Part shown: piece by piece, positions 55,008-63,635 of the stretch
Numbering within the stretch: position 1 is the first letter of the stretch
How the letters are laid out: the number at the start of each line of letters is the position of its first letter
DNA from: Pedobacter sandarakinus
GTDB lineage: Bacteria; Bacteroidota; Bacteroidia; Sphingobacteriales; Sphingobacteriaceae
Direction of reading: 5' to 3'
DNA length: 64,000 nt
Assembly: GCF_026240095.1 (NCBI RefSeq)
Contig: NZ_JAPIVG010000004.1
Location: forward strand, 62,001-126,000
Made by a program: the position numbers and the translations under genes
Notes under the pieces: model-generated
Database searches by the model: none
The model's input: only the letters and a program-made list of their open reading frames with translations
What the model was told of the DNA's origin: nothing

Positions 55008-55292
55008 CCCGTAAAGATAAGGTAAAATGAACAATCGTGATAAATGGTTAAGAAATTTTAGCTCACGCCAGCTTGTTTTTTCAATGCTTTAAAATTTAAA
55101 TTGAGGGAACTTAGCTCACCAAGTACGAATGAGCCTGAAGATTAAACCCAATTGAAGCGAAAATCTTTTTTGTTGCAGTTATTTCGCTTAATAGCTGCCG
55201 GCAACAAAAAAATTGAAGCGGAAAGTGGGGCTACCGAAGAGCGTAGCACCGAACCTTGCTTTCCAAAGAATAAATCGAAATTTTTAAGGCAT
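55008..55292. other. Intergenic stretch without a recognised gene
   Basis: A short open frame (55152-55334, plus) would encode a basic 60-residue peptide, but it runs through the minus-strand terminator at 55293-55326 and has no conserved pattern, so I do not call it a gene. Confidence 0.4.
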
Positions 55293-55326
55293 AAAAAAAG
55301 GGAAACAGAACTCAGTTCTGCCTCCC
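55293..55326 (-). terminator. Rho-independent terminator of the ferritin-like operon
   Basis: On the minus strand GGGAGGCAGAAC pairs with GTTCTGTTTCCC (12 bp, two G-U pairs) around a TGA loop, followed by seven T residues. It lies 45 nt after the stop of the downstream ferritin-like gene. Confidence 0.88.
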
Positions 55327-55370
55327 TACCTTAAACTAAACATTACCTAATCAATAATGCTAATCTTTTT

Positions 55371-56231
55371 TTATGTTAATCTTTTTGCAGGAACGATGAA
55401 TAAGTTCGCAATTTTCTTAACATCAGAACCAGTTAAAAATTCATCAAACGATTCTGCTGCTTGAGATTGTGTTACTGCTGTTCCATTGATTCCAGTGATC
55501 TGGATGTTAGCTTGAGTTGTGTTTTGCTCACCTGCATAAACAGCATCTGCAGCGGTTACACCTGTATCGTTACCATTAGCTGTATAAGCAATCCATGGTT
55601 TTAAAGCAGATGCACCTGTTACGTTAGCTGCAACCATTTGGCGTAAATGCGCCGCGTGACGAGCCTCTACAGAGTGAATTTGTAAAGCTGTAGTTAAAAC
55701 AGGCATACCTTTTAACACTGGCGCCTGACCTTTGTAAGCTCTAACACCAGTATCTTCGAAAGCTGTAGCAACTTTTAAGAAAGTTTGATAGTTGGTATCA
55801 ACATCAGCGAATGCACCACCAGCTTTAAAATCGAAATCTGCATAAACATACTGATCTGCACCAGTAATGCCCAAGGCACCTTTTAACAAATCTACGTGTG
55901 CACGTTCGTGGTTTCTAATGGTTGTAATAGCTTGTCTAGCCGGTCCATCAGGAATATATGTAGTGGTTGCAAGCGTTAAAGCGTGGTTATAATAATTATA
56001 TTCCAAATACTCTAAAGCAAGGGCAAAACCTAATACTTCGTTTACATTTGCTGGGTTAGTTTGGCCATATGCTTTTTTGAACATAGAACCTAAAGCCAGT
56101 GGCAATGCTGCCATAGAAATTTTCTTTCCAACGTTGAAAAAATCTTGCATGGCCTTACGTCTTGGATTTAATCTTTCATAGATCTCTCCATCAACTTTTT
56201 CTATTTCGTCTAATATATTTAAGATATTCAT
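55371..56231 (-). CDS. Ferritin-like domain protein (second gene)
   Basis: A 286-residue protein with a four-helix ferritin-like domain (about 62-225). The carboxylate pattern of a dinuclear site is complete: E in ALEYLEYNYY, ExxH in HERAHVDLL, E in AFEDTGVRAY and ExxH in VEARHAAHL. The N-terminal 55 residues contain a hydrophobic stretch (SMAALPLALGSMFKKAYGQ) that may be an export signal. The C-terminal 60 residues are a T/N/A-rich tail. It is 19 nt downstream of a paralogue. The family includes desiccation-related plant PCC13-62 proteins; metal and function are not known. Confidence 0.82.
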   Translation of the reverse strand: MNILNILDEIEKVDGEIYERLNPRRKAMQDFFNVGKKISMAALPLALGSMFKKAYGQTNPANVNEVLGFALALEYLEYNYYNHALTLATTTYIPDGPARQAITTIRNHERAHVDLLKGALGITGADQYVYADFDFKAGGAFADVDTNYQTFLKVATAFEDTGVRAYKGQAPVLKGMPVLTTALQIHSVEARHAAHLRQMVAANVTGASALKPWIAYTANGNDTGVTAADAVYAGEQNTTQANIQITGINGTAVTQSQAAESFDEFLTGSDVKKIANLFIVPAKRLT

Positions 56232-56250
56232 GATTGCTGAGTTTTAAAGA

Positions 56251-56973
56251 TTAAAGGTTAATTACGTTAATTTTGGTTTTGATGTATTTACCAGCTGCTG
56301 CTAAAACTTTGTCTGGCGTAAGTGATGCATCTAGTCCTTTAGCGTTATCTGCACCTAAAGAAGCAAGACTGTTTAAATCTGCAAATGTTCCGTTAGAAAT
56401 GATATCTCTAATGTAAGCCGCATGACGAGCTTCTACAGAAACAATTTTACCAGCCAAAACTAAATAAGCATCAGTTTTGATACGAACACCTGCACCATTG
56501 TACGCAGATACACCTAAATCTTCAAAAGCCATCGCAGCACCTAAAACGCTTGTAGCATTTGTAAAATCGATAGAAGAAAAATCTACTTCTAGGCTACCAA
56601 TAGCTGCAGTACCTAAAGCATTTTTGAAAAACTCTCTGTGTGCAATTTCGTGGAACTGAATATCTTGGAAATAAGCTTTTTGAGCAGTTGTGAATGACGA
56701 AGGTGGAGCAGAAGCTACCTTAACATAAAATGCTGCTTCTAGTTGCTCTAGCGCATAAGCATAATTTAATACACCGAAATCATCTTTAAAATCTAAAGTT
56801 GCACCGGTCATTGGCACATCGATGCCACGGTCTTTTTTACAACCAGCTGCAATTAAGGCAATACCTGCAGCACTGGCTCCTGCATACTGAAGAAAAGATC
56901 TTCTGCCTAGCGAGCCTTTGAATAAACTTTCATCTTGAAGTTCACTTTTTGTTTCTAGTCCATTGTTTTTCAT
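56251..56973 (-). CDS. Ferritin-like domain protein with Tat-type signal (first gene)
   Basis: A 240-residue exported protein with RRSFLQYAGASAAGIALIAA near residues 25-44, a Tat-like or lipoprotein-type signal ending before C45. The ferritin-like domain has the full E...ExxH...E...ExxH set: ALEQLEAAFY, HEIAHREFF, AFEDLGVSAY and VEARHAAYI. Such proteins often sit in the periplasm and may hold iron or protect against peroxide. It is the first gene of a two-gene operon with a shared terminator, and is divergent from the LytTR regulator gene. Confidence 0.83.
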   Translation of the reverse strand: MKNNGLETKSELQDESLFKGSLGRRSFLQYAGASAAGIALIAAGCKKDRGIDVPMTGATLDFKDDFGVLNYAYALEQLEAAFYVKVASAPPSSFTTAQKAYFQDIQFHEIAHREFFKNALGTAAIGSLEVDFSSIDFTNATSVLGAAMAFEDLGVSAYNGAGVRIKTDAYLVLAGKIVSVEARHAAYIRDIISNGTFADLNSLASLGADNAKGLDASLTPDKVLAAAGKYIKTKINVINL

Positions 56974-57097
56974 AGTAACTATGTTTAGGGTTTTTTGAAT
57001 TCGTTTGATGATACATACGTGACAAAGGATGATGTGGTTTTTTATTTTTCGATTTTTTTTTATAAGGTGATTTTAATACATTCACCAACCTATTAAT

Positions 57098-57883
57098 ATG
57101 ACAAAATTGAAAGCCATTATTGTTGATGATGAAGAGTTTGCCAGATCGTCGCTATTCTTCCTGTTGCAACAGAATTGTCCGCAGATAGAAATTACCGGAA
57201 TTGGGCGTTCGGTGAGTGAGGCTAAAGATATTTTGGCCCATCATCAAATCGACTTAATTTTTCTTGATATTGCAATGCCGGGCGGAAATGGATTCGAGTT
57301 GATACCAGATGCTCAAAAACAAAACGCAGCAGTAATTTTTACTACAGCTTACGATCAATATGCACTCAAAGCCATTAAAGCAAACGCACTTGATTATTTG
57401 TTAAAACCTATTGATATTGAAGAACTTAAAATTGCAGTAGATAAGGTTGAACAACATTTGAAATTGTTACAAAGCCAGAACCTGAATGATGAACGCATCC
57501 ATAACCTTGCAACAAGTTTAACTACCAGAACAGACATTAGAAAGCTTACCTTACCCCATGGCCAGGGGTTTAAAATGATAGATGTTGATGAAATTATTTA
57601 CATCGAAGCAGACAGCAACTACTCTGTTGTGCATTTAGCCAATGAAGATAAAATTACGGTCTCCAAAGTACTAAGGGAGTTCGAAGAATTGCTCCCTTCT
57701 GATCAGTTTGTAAGGGTGCATAAATCAAGCATCATCAATCTTAATCACTTAAAAGAATATAATTCTAAAAATGGCCTTCAGGTTTACTTGAAAAATGGAG
57801 AAAGCATCAATATTTCAAGACGGAGAGCAAGTGATTTTTTCGAGAAAATAAAACTTTTTATCAAGCCAGGAAGTGATCATTGA
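57098..57883 (+). CDS. LytTR-family response regulator
   Basis: A 261-residue response regulator with an N-terminal receiver domain (acidic pair DDEE near residue 10, phospho-acceptor D in LIFLDIAMPGGNG near 57, conserved K in LLKPIDIEE) and a C-terminal LytTR DNA-binding domain (about 150-255; FVRVHKSSIINLNHL). Its stop overlaps the start of the sensor kinase gene by 11 nt, with the kinase starting at GTG 57873, so the two are coupled. Target genes are unknown; the ferritin-like operon is divergent and shares its promoter region. Confidence 0.92.
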   Translation: MTKLKAIIVDDEEFARSSLFFLLQQNCPQIEITGIGRSVSEAKDILAHHQIDLIFLDIAMPGGNGFELIPDAQKQNAAVIFTTAYDQYALKAIKANALDYLLKPIDIEELKIAVDKVEQHLKLLQSQNLNDERIHNLATSLTTRTDIRKLTLPHGQGFKMIDVDEIIYIEADSNYSVVHLANEDKITVSKVLREFEELLPSDQFVRVHKSSIINLNHLKEYNSKNGLQVYLKNGESINISRRRASDFFEKIKLFIKPGSDH

Positions 57884-60878
57884 TCAGCTATATATCGCTA
57901 TAAACCGTAATCTCTGTAATAAATTAGCGGGGTGCAAACGCTTAACTAAGCTTTTGTTTTTAACTACATTCCTTTGCGTTGCTGTACTTAACAAGGTAGC
58001 CGCACAAACTACATATTTGCCACATTACAGTTCTAAAAACGGTCTGGCAAGTAACAATTGCTATTATATTTTACAAGATAAGAATGGCTTCATTTGGATT
58101 GCTACCGATAATGGTTTAAGCCGTTTTGACGGAACAAATTTCCAAAACTTTACAATAGAGGATGGTTTGCCAGACACACAGATTCTTCAAATGAAAGAAG
58201 ATAGGGTTGGCAAAATTTGGTTTTTTTCGCTTAATGGGCAGCTTAGCTACCTAAAGGATGGCAAGTTTTACAATCAGGATAACGATCAATTGCTTAAAAA
58301 GCTAAGCTTTAATACTGTAATTGTTTCTTTCCTAATGGATAAAAAGGGTCGGATCTGGCTGGGTACCAACTCGAATATGATTGTTTGCTATGACGGAAAA
58401 GTGATTAAAAAGTTTGTTTCGCCAAACGTTGACGACAAATTTATCAATGCATTTATCCATGAAGATGAGCAAGGGACAATTTTCGCTTATAGCGATTTAA
58501 GTGTGCAGAAATTCGATGGAAAAACTTTCTCGGTAGTCAGCTCTCGTGTGAAGCCCATCTCATATATGACGGCGAACAACCAGCCAAATGGATCGCTTGT
58601 TTATCTCGACAGTGGCGGATTAAAAGCGCTTAAACAAGGAAACATCACAGACCTGGTTTCAATTCCACAGAACTTAATCAAGAACATGTCGGGCTACTTT
58701 TTCTATGATGAAACGCAGAAACAGGTTTGGCTTTCTAATGCAAACGGTGCTTTTGTACTTGATAAAAGTGGAAAAACCGTGCAATACCTACAAGATATAA
58801 CGGTAAACCAAATTATTAAAGACAACAACCAAAACATGTGGTTTGCTACGAATGTGGGTATTTACATGTTACCCAACATCAATAACCGTTTATCTATCAT
58901 TGATGCGGAATCGGGTCTGAGTAGTAATGTGATAAAAAGTATAACCAAAGATGGAAAAAACCGTTTATGGCTGGGTACAGATGATGCAGTTATTGATATT
59001 TTAACTATAAAAAATTATCAGGTTAGCGAGGTTGGTTTAGATGATTTCAAGAAATACAAAACAATTAAACAGATTTCGTTTGATCAAAAAAATCAAGCCA
59101 TTTACTTTGCTTCTGATTATGGAATGGGTGTCTTTAAAAATATTTACCGCAGCACCGACGACGTAAAATACCTTAAGGAAAGTAACAATTCCATGTTTGT
59201 AATTAAGCACTTTAGTTTAGGTACTAATGACAATCATTTGGCTCTGGCGCTCTCTTCAGGTGTGGTTTTTCTTTCAGATCGGATAAATAAATTTGAGTTC
59301 AACTCTTTAAAATATCGCGAAAAAGAAGATTTCTTCAAAGATAGATCTTACCATGTTTTTTATGATAAAGCGGGCAGCTTGTGGTTCTCTAACATAAACG
59401 GACTATCGCAATTTACAAATGGCCAACTTATCAAACATGCAGAAAAAAATGATTTGCTTACGAAAAGGATCAACGATATCCAGCAATTAAATGATGGCAC
59501 ACTGATTTTGGCAACAGACGGCTACGGCTTAATCTTCTACAAAAACAATCAAATCAAAAAACAGATTACCCAAAAAGATGGACTGACCAATAATGTATGT
59601 TCCAAAATATTTGTTAAAAACAATGAAATTTGGGTGCTCACCAATAAAGGCGTAAATAAAATTACCAATTACCCGGAAAACCCTATGGTGGCCAACTTCG
59701 ACTATGGTAAAGACTTACTTAGCGATGATATCAATAACCTTTTTATTGATGATAGTACCGCCTATTTCGCTACCAATAAAGGTTTAATTTTATTTAAATA
59801 CAATAACAAAAACATTAGCCGAAACCTTCCAAAAGTTTATGTAACATCGATTATAAAAGACAATGAACGGTTACCGGTAAACCAGAAAAATTTTAATTTC
59901 AAAACCGGCGATAACAACATATTTTTTACATTTAGCGCAGTGGATTTTACAACAAGTGATATCTCCTATCGCTATCGGTTAAGTGAAAAATCAGTTTGGG
60001 TAGAAACGCGTACCCGGCGATTAGATTTTTCTTCATTGCAACCCGGAGATTATGTTTTTGAGGTAGCAGCGAAAAGCCAGAACGGAAATTGGGGGCCATC
60101 AGCTAAAATAGCATTTACCATCGAAAAGCATTTCTGGCAAAGCTTGTGGTTCCTATCCATCATCATTTTACTGGTGGCATATATTTTCTATAAAGTTGCG
60201 GTATTTATCACCAGACGACAAAAAGATAAGGAGCAAGCACAACTCCTACTCAAAAATAAGGTGCTGATGTTAGAGCAACAAGCCCTGCAAGCCATGATGA
60301 ACCCACATTTTGTGTTTAACGTAATGAATTCGATTCAACATTACATCAATACACAAAATACAGCCTCTGCTAATAAAATTTTAACTGGTTTTGCACGCCT
60401 CATCAGAAAAAACCTGGAAATTTGTACCAAGAGCTACATTTCTTTAGAGGAGGAATTAGAATACCTAAATTTATATCTGAAACTGGAAAAAAACAGATTT
60501 GGGGATAAATTGCAATACTCCTTTTTAATCGATCCTCAAATTGATCAGGAGGAGACATTTATTCCCTCAATGCTACTGCAACCATACATAGAAAATGCCA
60601 TTTGGCATGGCATTATGCCACAGGAAGCGGGCGGAAAGATTAACCTAAAAATTAATCTAATGGATGTTTCGTATCTTCATATTGAGATTGTTGATGACGG
60701 CATTGGAATAGATAACTCGTTGAAGAACAAAACCGAAACACACATCAGTAAGGGTATGCAGCTAACAAAAGAGCGCCTAAGCCTTTTAGGTCAAATTGGT
60801 GCAAAACCTATACATTTAAAAGTATTCCAAAATACTGTAAAAGGTACAACTGTATCTATATCTATACCATTAAAGTAG
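57873..60878 (+). CDS. Periplasmic-propeller sensor histidine kinase (LytS/His_kinase type)
   Basis: A 1001-residue sensor. After a signal sequence (NKVAAQ, about residue 45) the periplasmic part carries Reg_prop beta-propeller repeats (for example GFIWIATDNGLSRFDG, WLGTDDAVIDILT), then a Y_Y_Y domain (about 675-750) and one transmembrane helix (about 760-782). A coiled coil and a His_kinase (PF06580) domain with NPHFVFNVMNSIQHYIN follow, then HATPase motifs PYIENAIWHGI and DDGIGID. This design resembles hybrid polysaccharide sensors but lacks a fused receiver, which is the preceding LytTR gene. Ligand unknown. The GTG start is inferred from the reading frame. Confidence 0.87.
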   Translation: MIIDQLYIAINRNLCNKLAGCKRLTKLLFLTTFLCVAVLNKVAAQTTYLPHYSSKNGLASNNCYYILQDKNGFIWIATDNGLSRFDGTNFQNFTIEDGLPDTQILQMKEDRVGKIWFFSLNGQLSYLKDGKFYNQDNDQLLKKLSFNTVIVSFLMDKKGRIWLGTNSNMIVCYDGKVIKKFVSPNVDDKFINAFIHEDEQGTIFAYSDLSVQKFDGKTFSVVSSRVKPISYMTANNQPNGSLVYLDSGGLKALKQGNITDLVSIPQNLIKNMSGYFFYDETQKQVWLSNANGAFVLDKSGKTVQYLQDITVNQIIKDNNQNMWFATNVGIYMLPNINNRLSIIDAESGLSSNVIKSITKDGKNRLWLGTDDAVIDILTIKNYQVSEVGLDDFKKYKTIKQISFDQKNQAIYFASDYGMGVFKNIYRSTDDVKYLKESNNSMFVIKHFSLGTNDNHLALALSSGVVFLSDRINKFEFNSLKYREKEDFFKDRSYHVFYDKAGSLWFSNINGLSQFTNGQLIKHAEKNDLLTKRINDIQQLNDGTLILATDGYGLIFYKNNQIKKQITQKDGLTNNVCSKIFVKNNEIWVLTNKGVNKITNYPENPMVANFDYGKDLLSDDINNLFIDDSTAYFATNKGLILFKYNNKNISRNLPKVYVTSIIKDNERLPVNQKNFNFKTGDNNIFFTFSAVDFTTSDISYRYRLSEKSVWVETRTRRLDFSSLQPGDYVFEVAAKSQNGNWGPSAKIAFTIEKHFWQSLWFLSIIILLVAYIFYKVAVFITRRQKDKEQAQLLLKNKVLMLEQQALQAMMNPHFVFNVMNSIQHYINTQNTASANKILTGFARLIRKNLEICTKSYISLEEELEYLNLYLKLEKNRFGDKLQYSFLIDPQIDQEETFIPSMLLQPYIENAIWHGIMPQEAGGKINLKINLMDVSYLHIEIVDDGIGIDNSLKNKTETHISKGMQLTKERLSLLGQIGAKPIHLKVFQNTVKGTTVSISIPLK

Positions 60879-61066
60879 CATTTTTACCGTTTACTCAATT
60901 ATTGCTACCACTTACTAAATATCATTCACGATAAGCGGCTTTTAGCCTTAAACTTGTCTTAGAAATAAACGATAGTGTTTATCAAAGACGTTCTTATAGA
61001 ATTGATATAGATATTTAATAACCTAACCTAAAACTATATCTTAATTCAGGTTTCATTTGTGTGTTG

Positions 61067-61106
61067 AAAGCGGTCTTGTTTTTTAAAAAGCGAGACCGCT
61101 TTTTTT
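61067..61106 (+). terminator. Rho-independent terminator after the sensor kinase
   Basis: AAAGCGGTCTTG pairs with CGAGACCGCTTT (one G-U pair) around a 12-nt loop and is followed by a T run. The 188 nt before it hold nothing recognised. Confidence 0.88.
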
Positions 61107-61120
61107 ATGCCCGAAAATTT

Positions 61121-61128
61121 TATTTTTG
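61121..61128 (+). promoter_or_regulatory. -7 box of scpB
   Basis: TATTTTTG ends 3 nt before the scpB ATG at 61132. A TTG alternative start lies inside the box. The transcript is predicted to be leaderless. Confidence 0.5.
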
Positions 61129-61131
61129 TAT

Positions 61132-61698
61132 ATGCCTCAAACTGAAATTACGCCACACATAGAAGCCCTCATTTTCTCATCCGTTCAAAGCATTACGGTG
61201 CAGGAAATAATATTGGCGTTGAATGCTGTTTTTAATAAGGAGCACACTGAAACCCAAATTTTCGATGCACTTGATGAACTAAAATCAAAATATGCAAGCG
61301 ATGGATTTGCGATGGCGCTGGTAAATGTTAATAGCGGGTATCAATTCCTTACAAAGCCGGCTTATCACGAAACCGTTAATCAACTTCAACTGCATCGTTC
61401 CAAGAAAAAACTTAGCCAGGCAGCAATGGAAACCTTGGCCATCATCGCATATCGCCAACCAATAACTAAATTAGAAATCGAACAAATTAGGGGTGTAAAT
61501 TCCGATTATTCTGTACAGCGGCTACTTGAAAAAGAATTGATCAGTATTGAAGGGAAAGCTGAAACACCCGGCAGACCGATTCTTTATACTACCAGTTCTT
61601 TATTTATGGATTACTTTGGTTTAAACAATTTAAACCAACTTCCACAGCTTAAAGACATTGCCAGGGAAGAAAACGCCGTAGGTGAAATTGCCGAGTAG
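61132..61698 (+). CDS. scpB: Chromosome segregation and condensation protein ScpB
   Basis: ScpB, with ScpA and SMC, forms the bacterial condensin. The 188-residue protein has two winged helices: ITPHIEALIFSSVQSITVQE at the N-terminus and LSQAAMETLAIIAYRQPITKLEIEQIRGVN in the middle, the latter being the family signature. GRPILYTTSSLFMDYFGLNN closes the second domain. scpA is not adjacent. The start is the ATG at 61132 because the upstream TTG is part of the promoter. Confidence 0.93.
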   Translation: MPQTEITPHIEALIFSSVQSITVQEIILALNAVFNKEHTETQIFDALDELKSKYASDGFAMALVNVNSGYQFLTKPAYHETVNQLQLHRSKKKLSQAAMETLAIIAYRQPITKLEIEQIRGVNSDYSVQRLLEKELISIEGKAETPGRPILYTTSSLFMDYFGLNNLNQLPQLKDIAREENAVGEIAE

Positions 61699-61774
61699 AT
61701 TATTTTAATTTCTTTTATCTCAGCTTGTTAATAAAAAAGTTTTTTTTGTATTTTTAAACTATAAATGCAATTTT

Positions 61775-61782
61775 TATTTTTG
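61775..61782 (+). promoter_or_regulatory. -7 box of the acidic microprotein gene
   Basis: TATTTTTG ends 4 nt before the ATG at 61787. This gives the same near-leaderless geometry as pyrE, coaD and scpB. Confidence 0.5.
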
Positions 61783-61786
61783 TGAT

Positions 61787-61978
61787 ATGAAAGCGCCAAA
61801 GAAACTCCCTACAAAGCCAACTACAAAAAAACAAGTAGATGAAGATGATGATCTTGAAGATGACGATATTCAGTTGACAAAAAAGAAAGCTATAGAAGAA
61901 GACGAGGATGATTTTGATCTTCCCCTGGATGATCTGGACACTTTCGACAATTATGAAGATGACGACGACGACTTTTAA
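61787..61978 (+). CDS. Highly acidic 63-residue protein
   Basis: A 63-residue protein with a basic, proline/lysine-rich start (KAPKKLPTKPTTKK) and an acidic remainder dominated by D and E (EDDDLEDDD, DDDDDF end). It lacks hydrophobic cores and is probably disordered. The gene has its own -7 box and a strong terminator (62000-62034), so it is a genuine expressed gene. I recall similar acidic microproteins downstream of scpB in Sphingobacteriaceae. Function unknown; a charge-based chaperone or nucleoid partner are only guesses. Confidence 0.72.
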   Translation: MKAPKKLPTKPTTKKQVDEDDDLEDDDIQLTKKKAIEEDEDDFDLPLDDLDTFDNYEDDDDDF

Positions 61979-61999
61979 TATTTAAAAAACATATATTTG

Positions 62000-62034
62000 A
62001 AAAAGCATCCTAACCTTTGGTTTGGATGCTTTTT
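62000..62034 (+). terminator. Rho-independent terminator of the acidic microprotein gene
   Basis: AAAAAGCATCC pairs with GGATGCTTTTT (11 bp), with an extra AACC/GGTT inner stem, and ends in a T-rich stretch. A reading frame starting at 61997 would overlap it, which is why the next gene starts at 62051. Confidence 0.85.
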
Positions 62035-62050
62035 AATTTTACAAAAGCCC

Positions 62051-63169
62051 ATGCAAATCATATCAGTATTAGATTCTACACAAAAGAAAGCTTTTCTATC
62101 CGTTCCTAAAATTCTCTACAAATACGATAAAAACTGGATTTGTCCACTAGATAGCGAAGTAGAAAATGTTTTCAATCCTCAAAAAAACAATTTTTTTAAC
62201 CACGGCAAATGTGTGAGGTGGGTTTTAAAAGACGATGCGGGAAATCTAATTGGTCGCGTTGCGGCATTCATTAATGAGAAAAAAGCATTTAACTATGATC
62301 AACCTACAGGTGGAATTGGATTTTTCGAATGTATTGATAGCCAGGAAGCAGCCTTTTTATTGTTTGATACCGCCAAACAATGGCTTACAGAAAACGGCAT
62401 GCAAGCAATGGATGGGCCGATAAACTTCGGTGAAAACGATTCTTTTTGGGGCTTACTGGTAGATGGTTTTACCCCTCCTTCTTTCGGAATGAATTATAAT
62501 TTTCCTTACTATGAAAAGTTCTTCACTGCTTATGGCTTTAAAACGGAATACGAGCAGCTAACTAACCATATTAACCTAACTATTCCCTTTCCAGAGCGGT
62601 TTACAAAAATTGCCAATTGGGTAAGAAATAAACCCGGATATACTTTCGAATACTTCAGCAAAGCTAATTCTGAAAAGTACATCAACGATCTGATGGAGAT
62701 CTACAATGACGGCTGGCAAGACTTTGAAAATTTTGTTCCGATCAAAAAGGAGACCTTGCAAGAAAGTTTCAAAAGCATGGAGCCTATTATGGATGAACAC
62801 CTCATTCAGTTCGCCTACTTTAACGGTGAACCCGCTTCTTTTGTAGTGCTAATACCCGACGCAAACCAGATGATTAAAGGATTTGATGGAAAACTTGGCT
62901 TGCTTGAAAAAGTAAAATTTGCATACCGTCGCTGGGTTGGCGTTACACGCATGAGGGCAATAGTAATGGGTACAAAACCTAAATTCCAAAAACATGGTCT
63001 CGAGTCTGTGTTGTTTATCAGGCTTGGAGAGTACGTGTTACCAAAAAACCAATACAAAGAACTAGAGTTAAGTTGGGTAGGTGACTTTAACGATCAAATG
63101 CTGGCTATACACAAGGCTACGGGTGCAACGTTCGGGAAAAAACACCTTACTATGCGGAAAATATTCTAA
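62051..63169 (+). CDS. GNAT-fold-like hypothetical protein
   Basis: A 372-residue cytosolic protein without a signal peptide. It belongs to a conserved hypothetical family with a GNAT-like double domain: WVLKDDAGNLIGRVAAFINEKKA near residue 55 resembles an acetyl-CoA-binding strand pair, and IVMGTKPKFQKHGLESVLFI near residue 315 resembles the GNAT motif A with its loop and helix. Fixed motifs include GPINFGENDSFWGLLVDGF. No substrate is predictable. The start is the ATG at 62051, directly after the terminator of the preceding gene. Confidence 0.75.
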   Translation: MQIISVLDSTQKKAFLSVPKILYKYDKNWICPLDSEVENVFNPQKNNFFNHGKCVRWVLKDDAGNLIGRVAAFINEKKAFNYDQPTGGIGFFECIDSQEAAFLLFDTAKQWLTENGMQAMDGPINFGENDSFWGLLVDGFTPPSFGMNYNFPYYEKFFTAYGFKTEYEQLTNHINLTIPFPERFTKIANWVRNKPGYTFEYFSKANSEKYINDLMEIYNDGWQDFENFVPIKKETLQESFKSMEPIMDEHLIQFAYFNGEPASFVVLIPDANQMIKGFDGKLGLLEKVKFAYRRWVGVTRMRAIVMGTKPKFQKHGLESVLFIRLGEYVLPKNQYKELELSWVGDFNDQMLAIHKATGATFGKKHLTMRKIF

Positions 63170-63257
63170 CGGTTTACCCCAGATAGTAGGCATCAAGATC
63201 GCTAGATTTTAGTTTGGAACATCCTGATGGTGCACAAGGGATCGCACAAAAACTTAT

Positions 63258-63575
63258 TTAAATACCTAATTTTTCATAGAGATCAATAACCTTTTTCCTA
63301 AGTTTATTGATCTCTTCGTCTTTTTCGGCAATTTGCTTTTTCAATTCGATAATTCCATCGCCTTCCGCATCTTTATGGTTGCCATTAATGAGCAAAGTAG
63401 CGTTAGTTCTGAAAGCCTCGGCAATTTGAAAGAGTCTCGATAAATTCAAATCAGTTTGTCCTGTTTCGATTTTACAGAGCGCTGGTGTTGATATCTGCAA
63501 TAGACTTGCTGCCTCTGCCTGGCTTAAACCCAATGCAATTCTCCGCTGTTTAATGTGCTCACCTACGTTGTCCAA
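63258..63575 (-). CDS. XRE-family helix-turn-helix regulator with coiled-coil tail
   Basis: A 105-residue DNA-binding protein. Residues 5-60 are a Cro/C1-type HTH (IKQRRIALGLSQAEAASLLQ, then STPALCKIETGQTDLNLSRL). Residues 72-105 form a heptad-patterned coiled coil (LKKQIAEKDEEINKLRKKV) for dimerisation. Short XRE regulators of this shape are common in Bacteroidota. It is 60 nt downstream of the partial mpl gene on the same strand, and no plasmid or phage context is visible. Confidence 0.87.
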   Translation of the reverse strand: MDNVGEHIKQRRIALGLSQAEAASLLQISTPALCKIETGQTDLNLSRLFQIAEAFRTNATLLINGNHKDAEGDGIIELKKQIAEKDEEINKLRKKVIDLYEKLGI

Positions 63576-63635
63576 ATGATTTAATTTTTTTAATGTGCCC
63601 GGTAAATGATAATGATTGGTCTACACAGAAAAGAA

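Noticed and set aside
55152..55334. 60-codon open frame with a basic, charged product
   Set aside because: It traverses the minus-strand terminator at 55293-55326 and has no family resemblance or promoter.
61997..62050. Earlier start of the GNAT-like protein
   Set aside because: It would begin at the terminator of the previous gene (62000-62034); the ATG at 62051 is the natural start.
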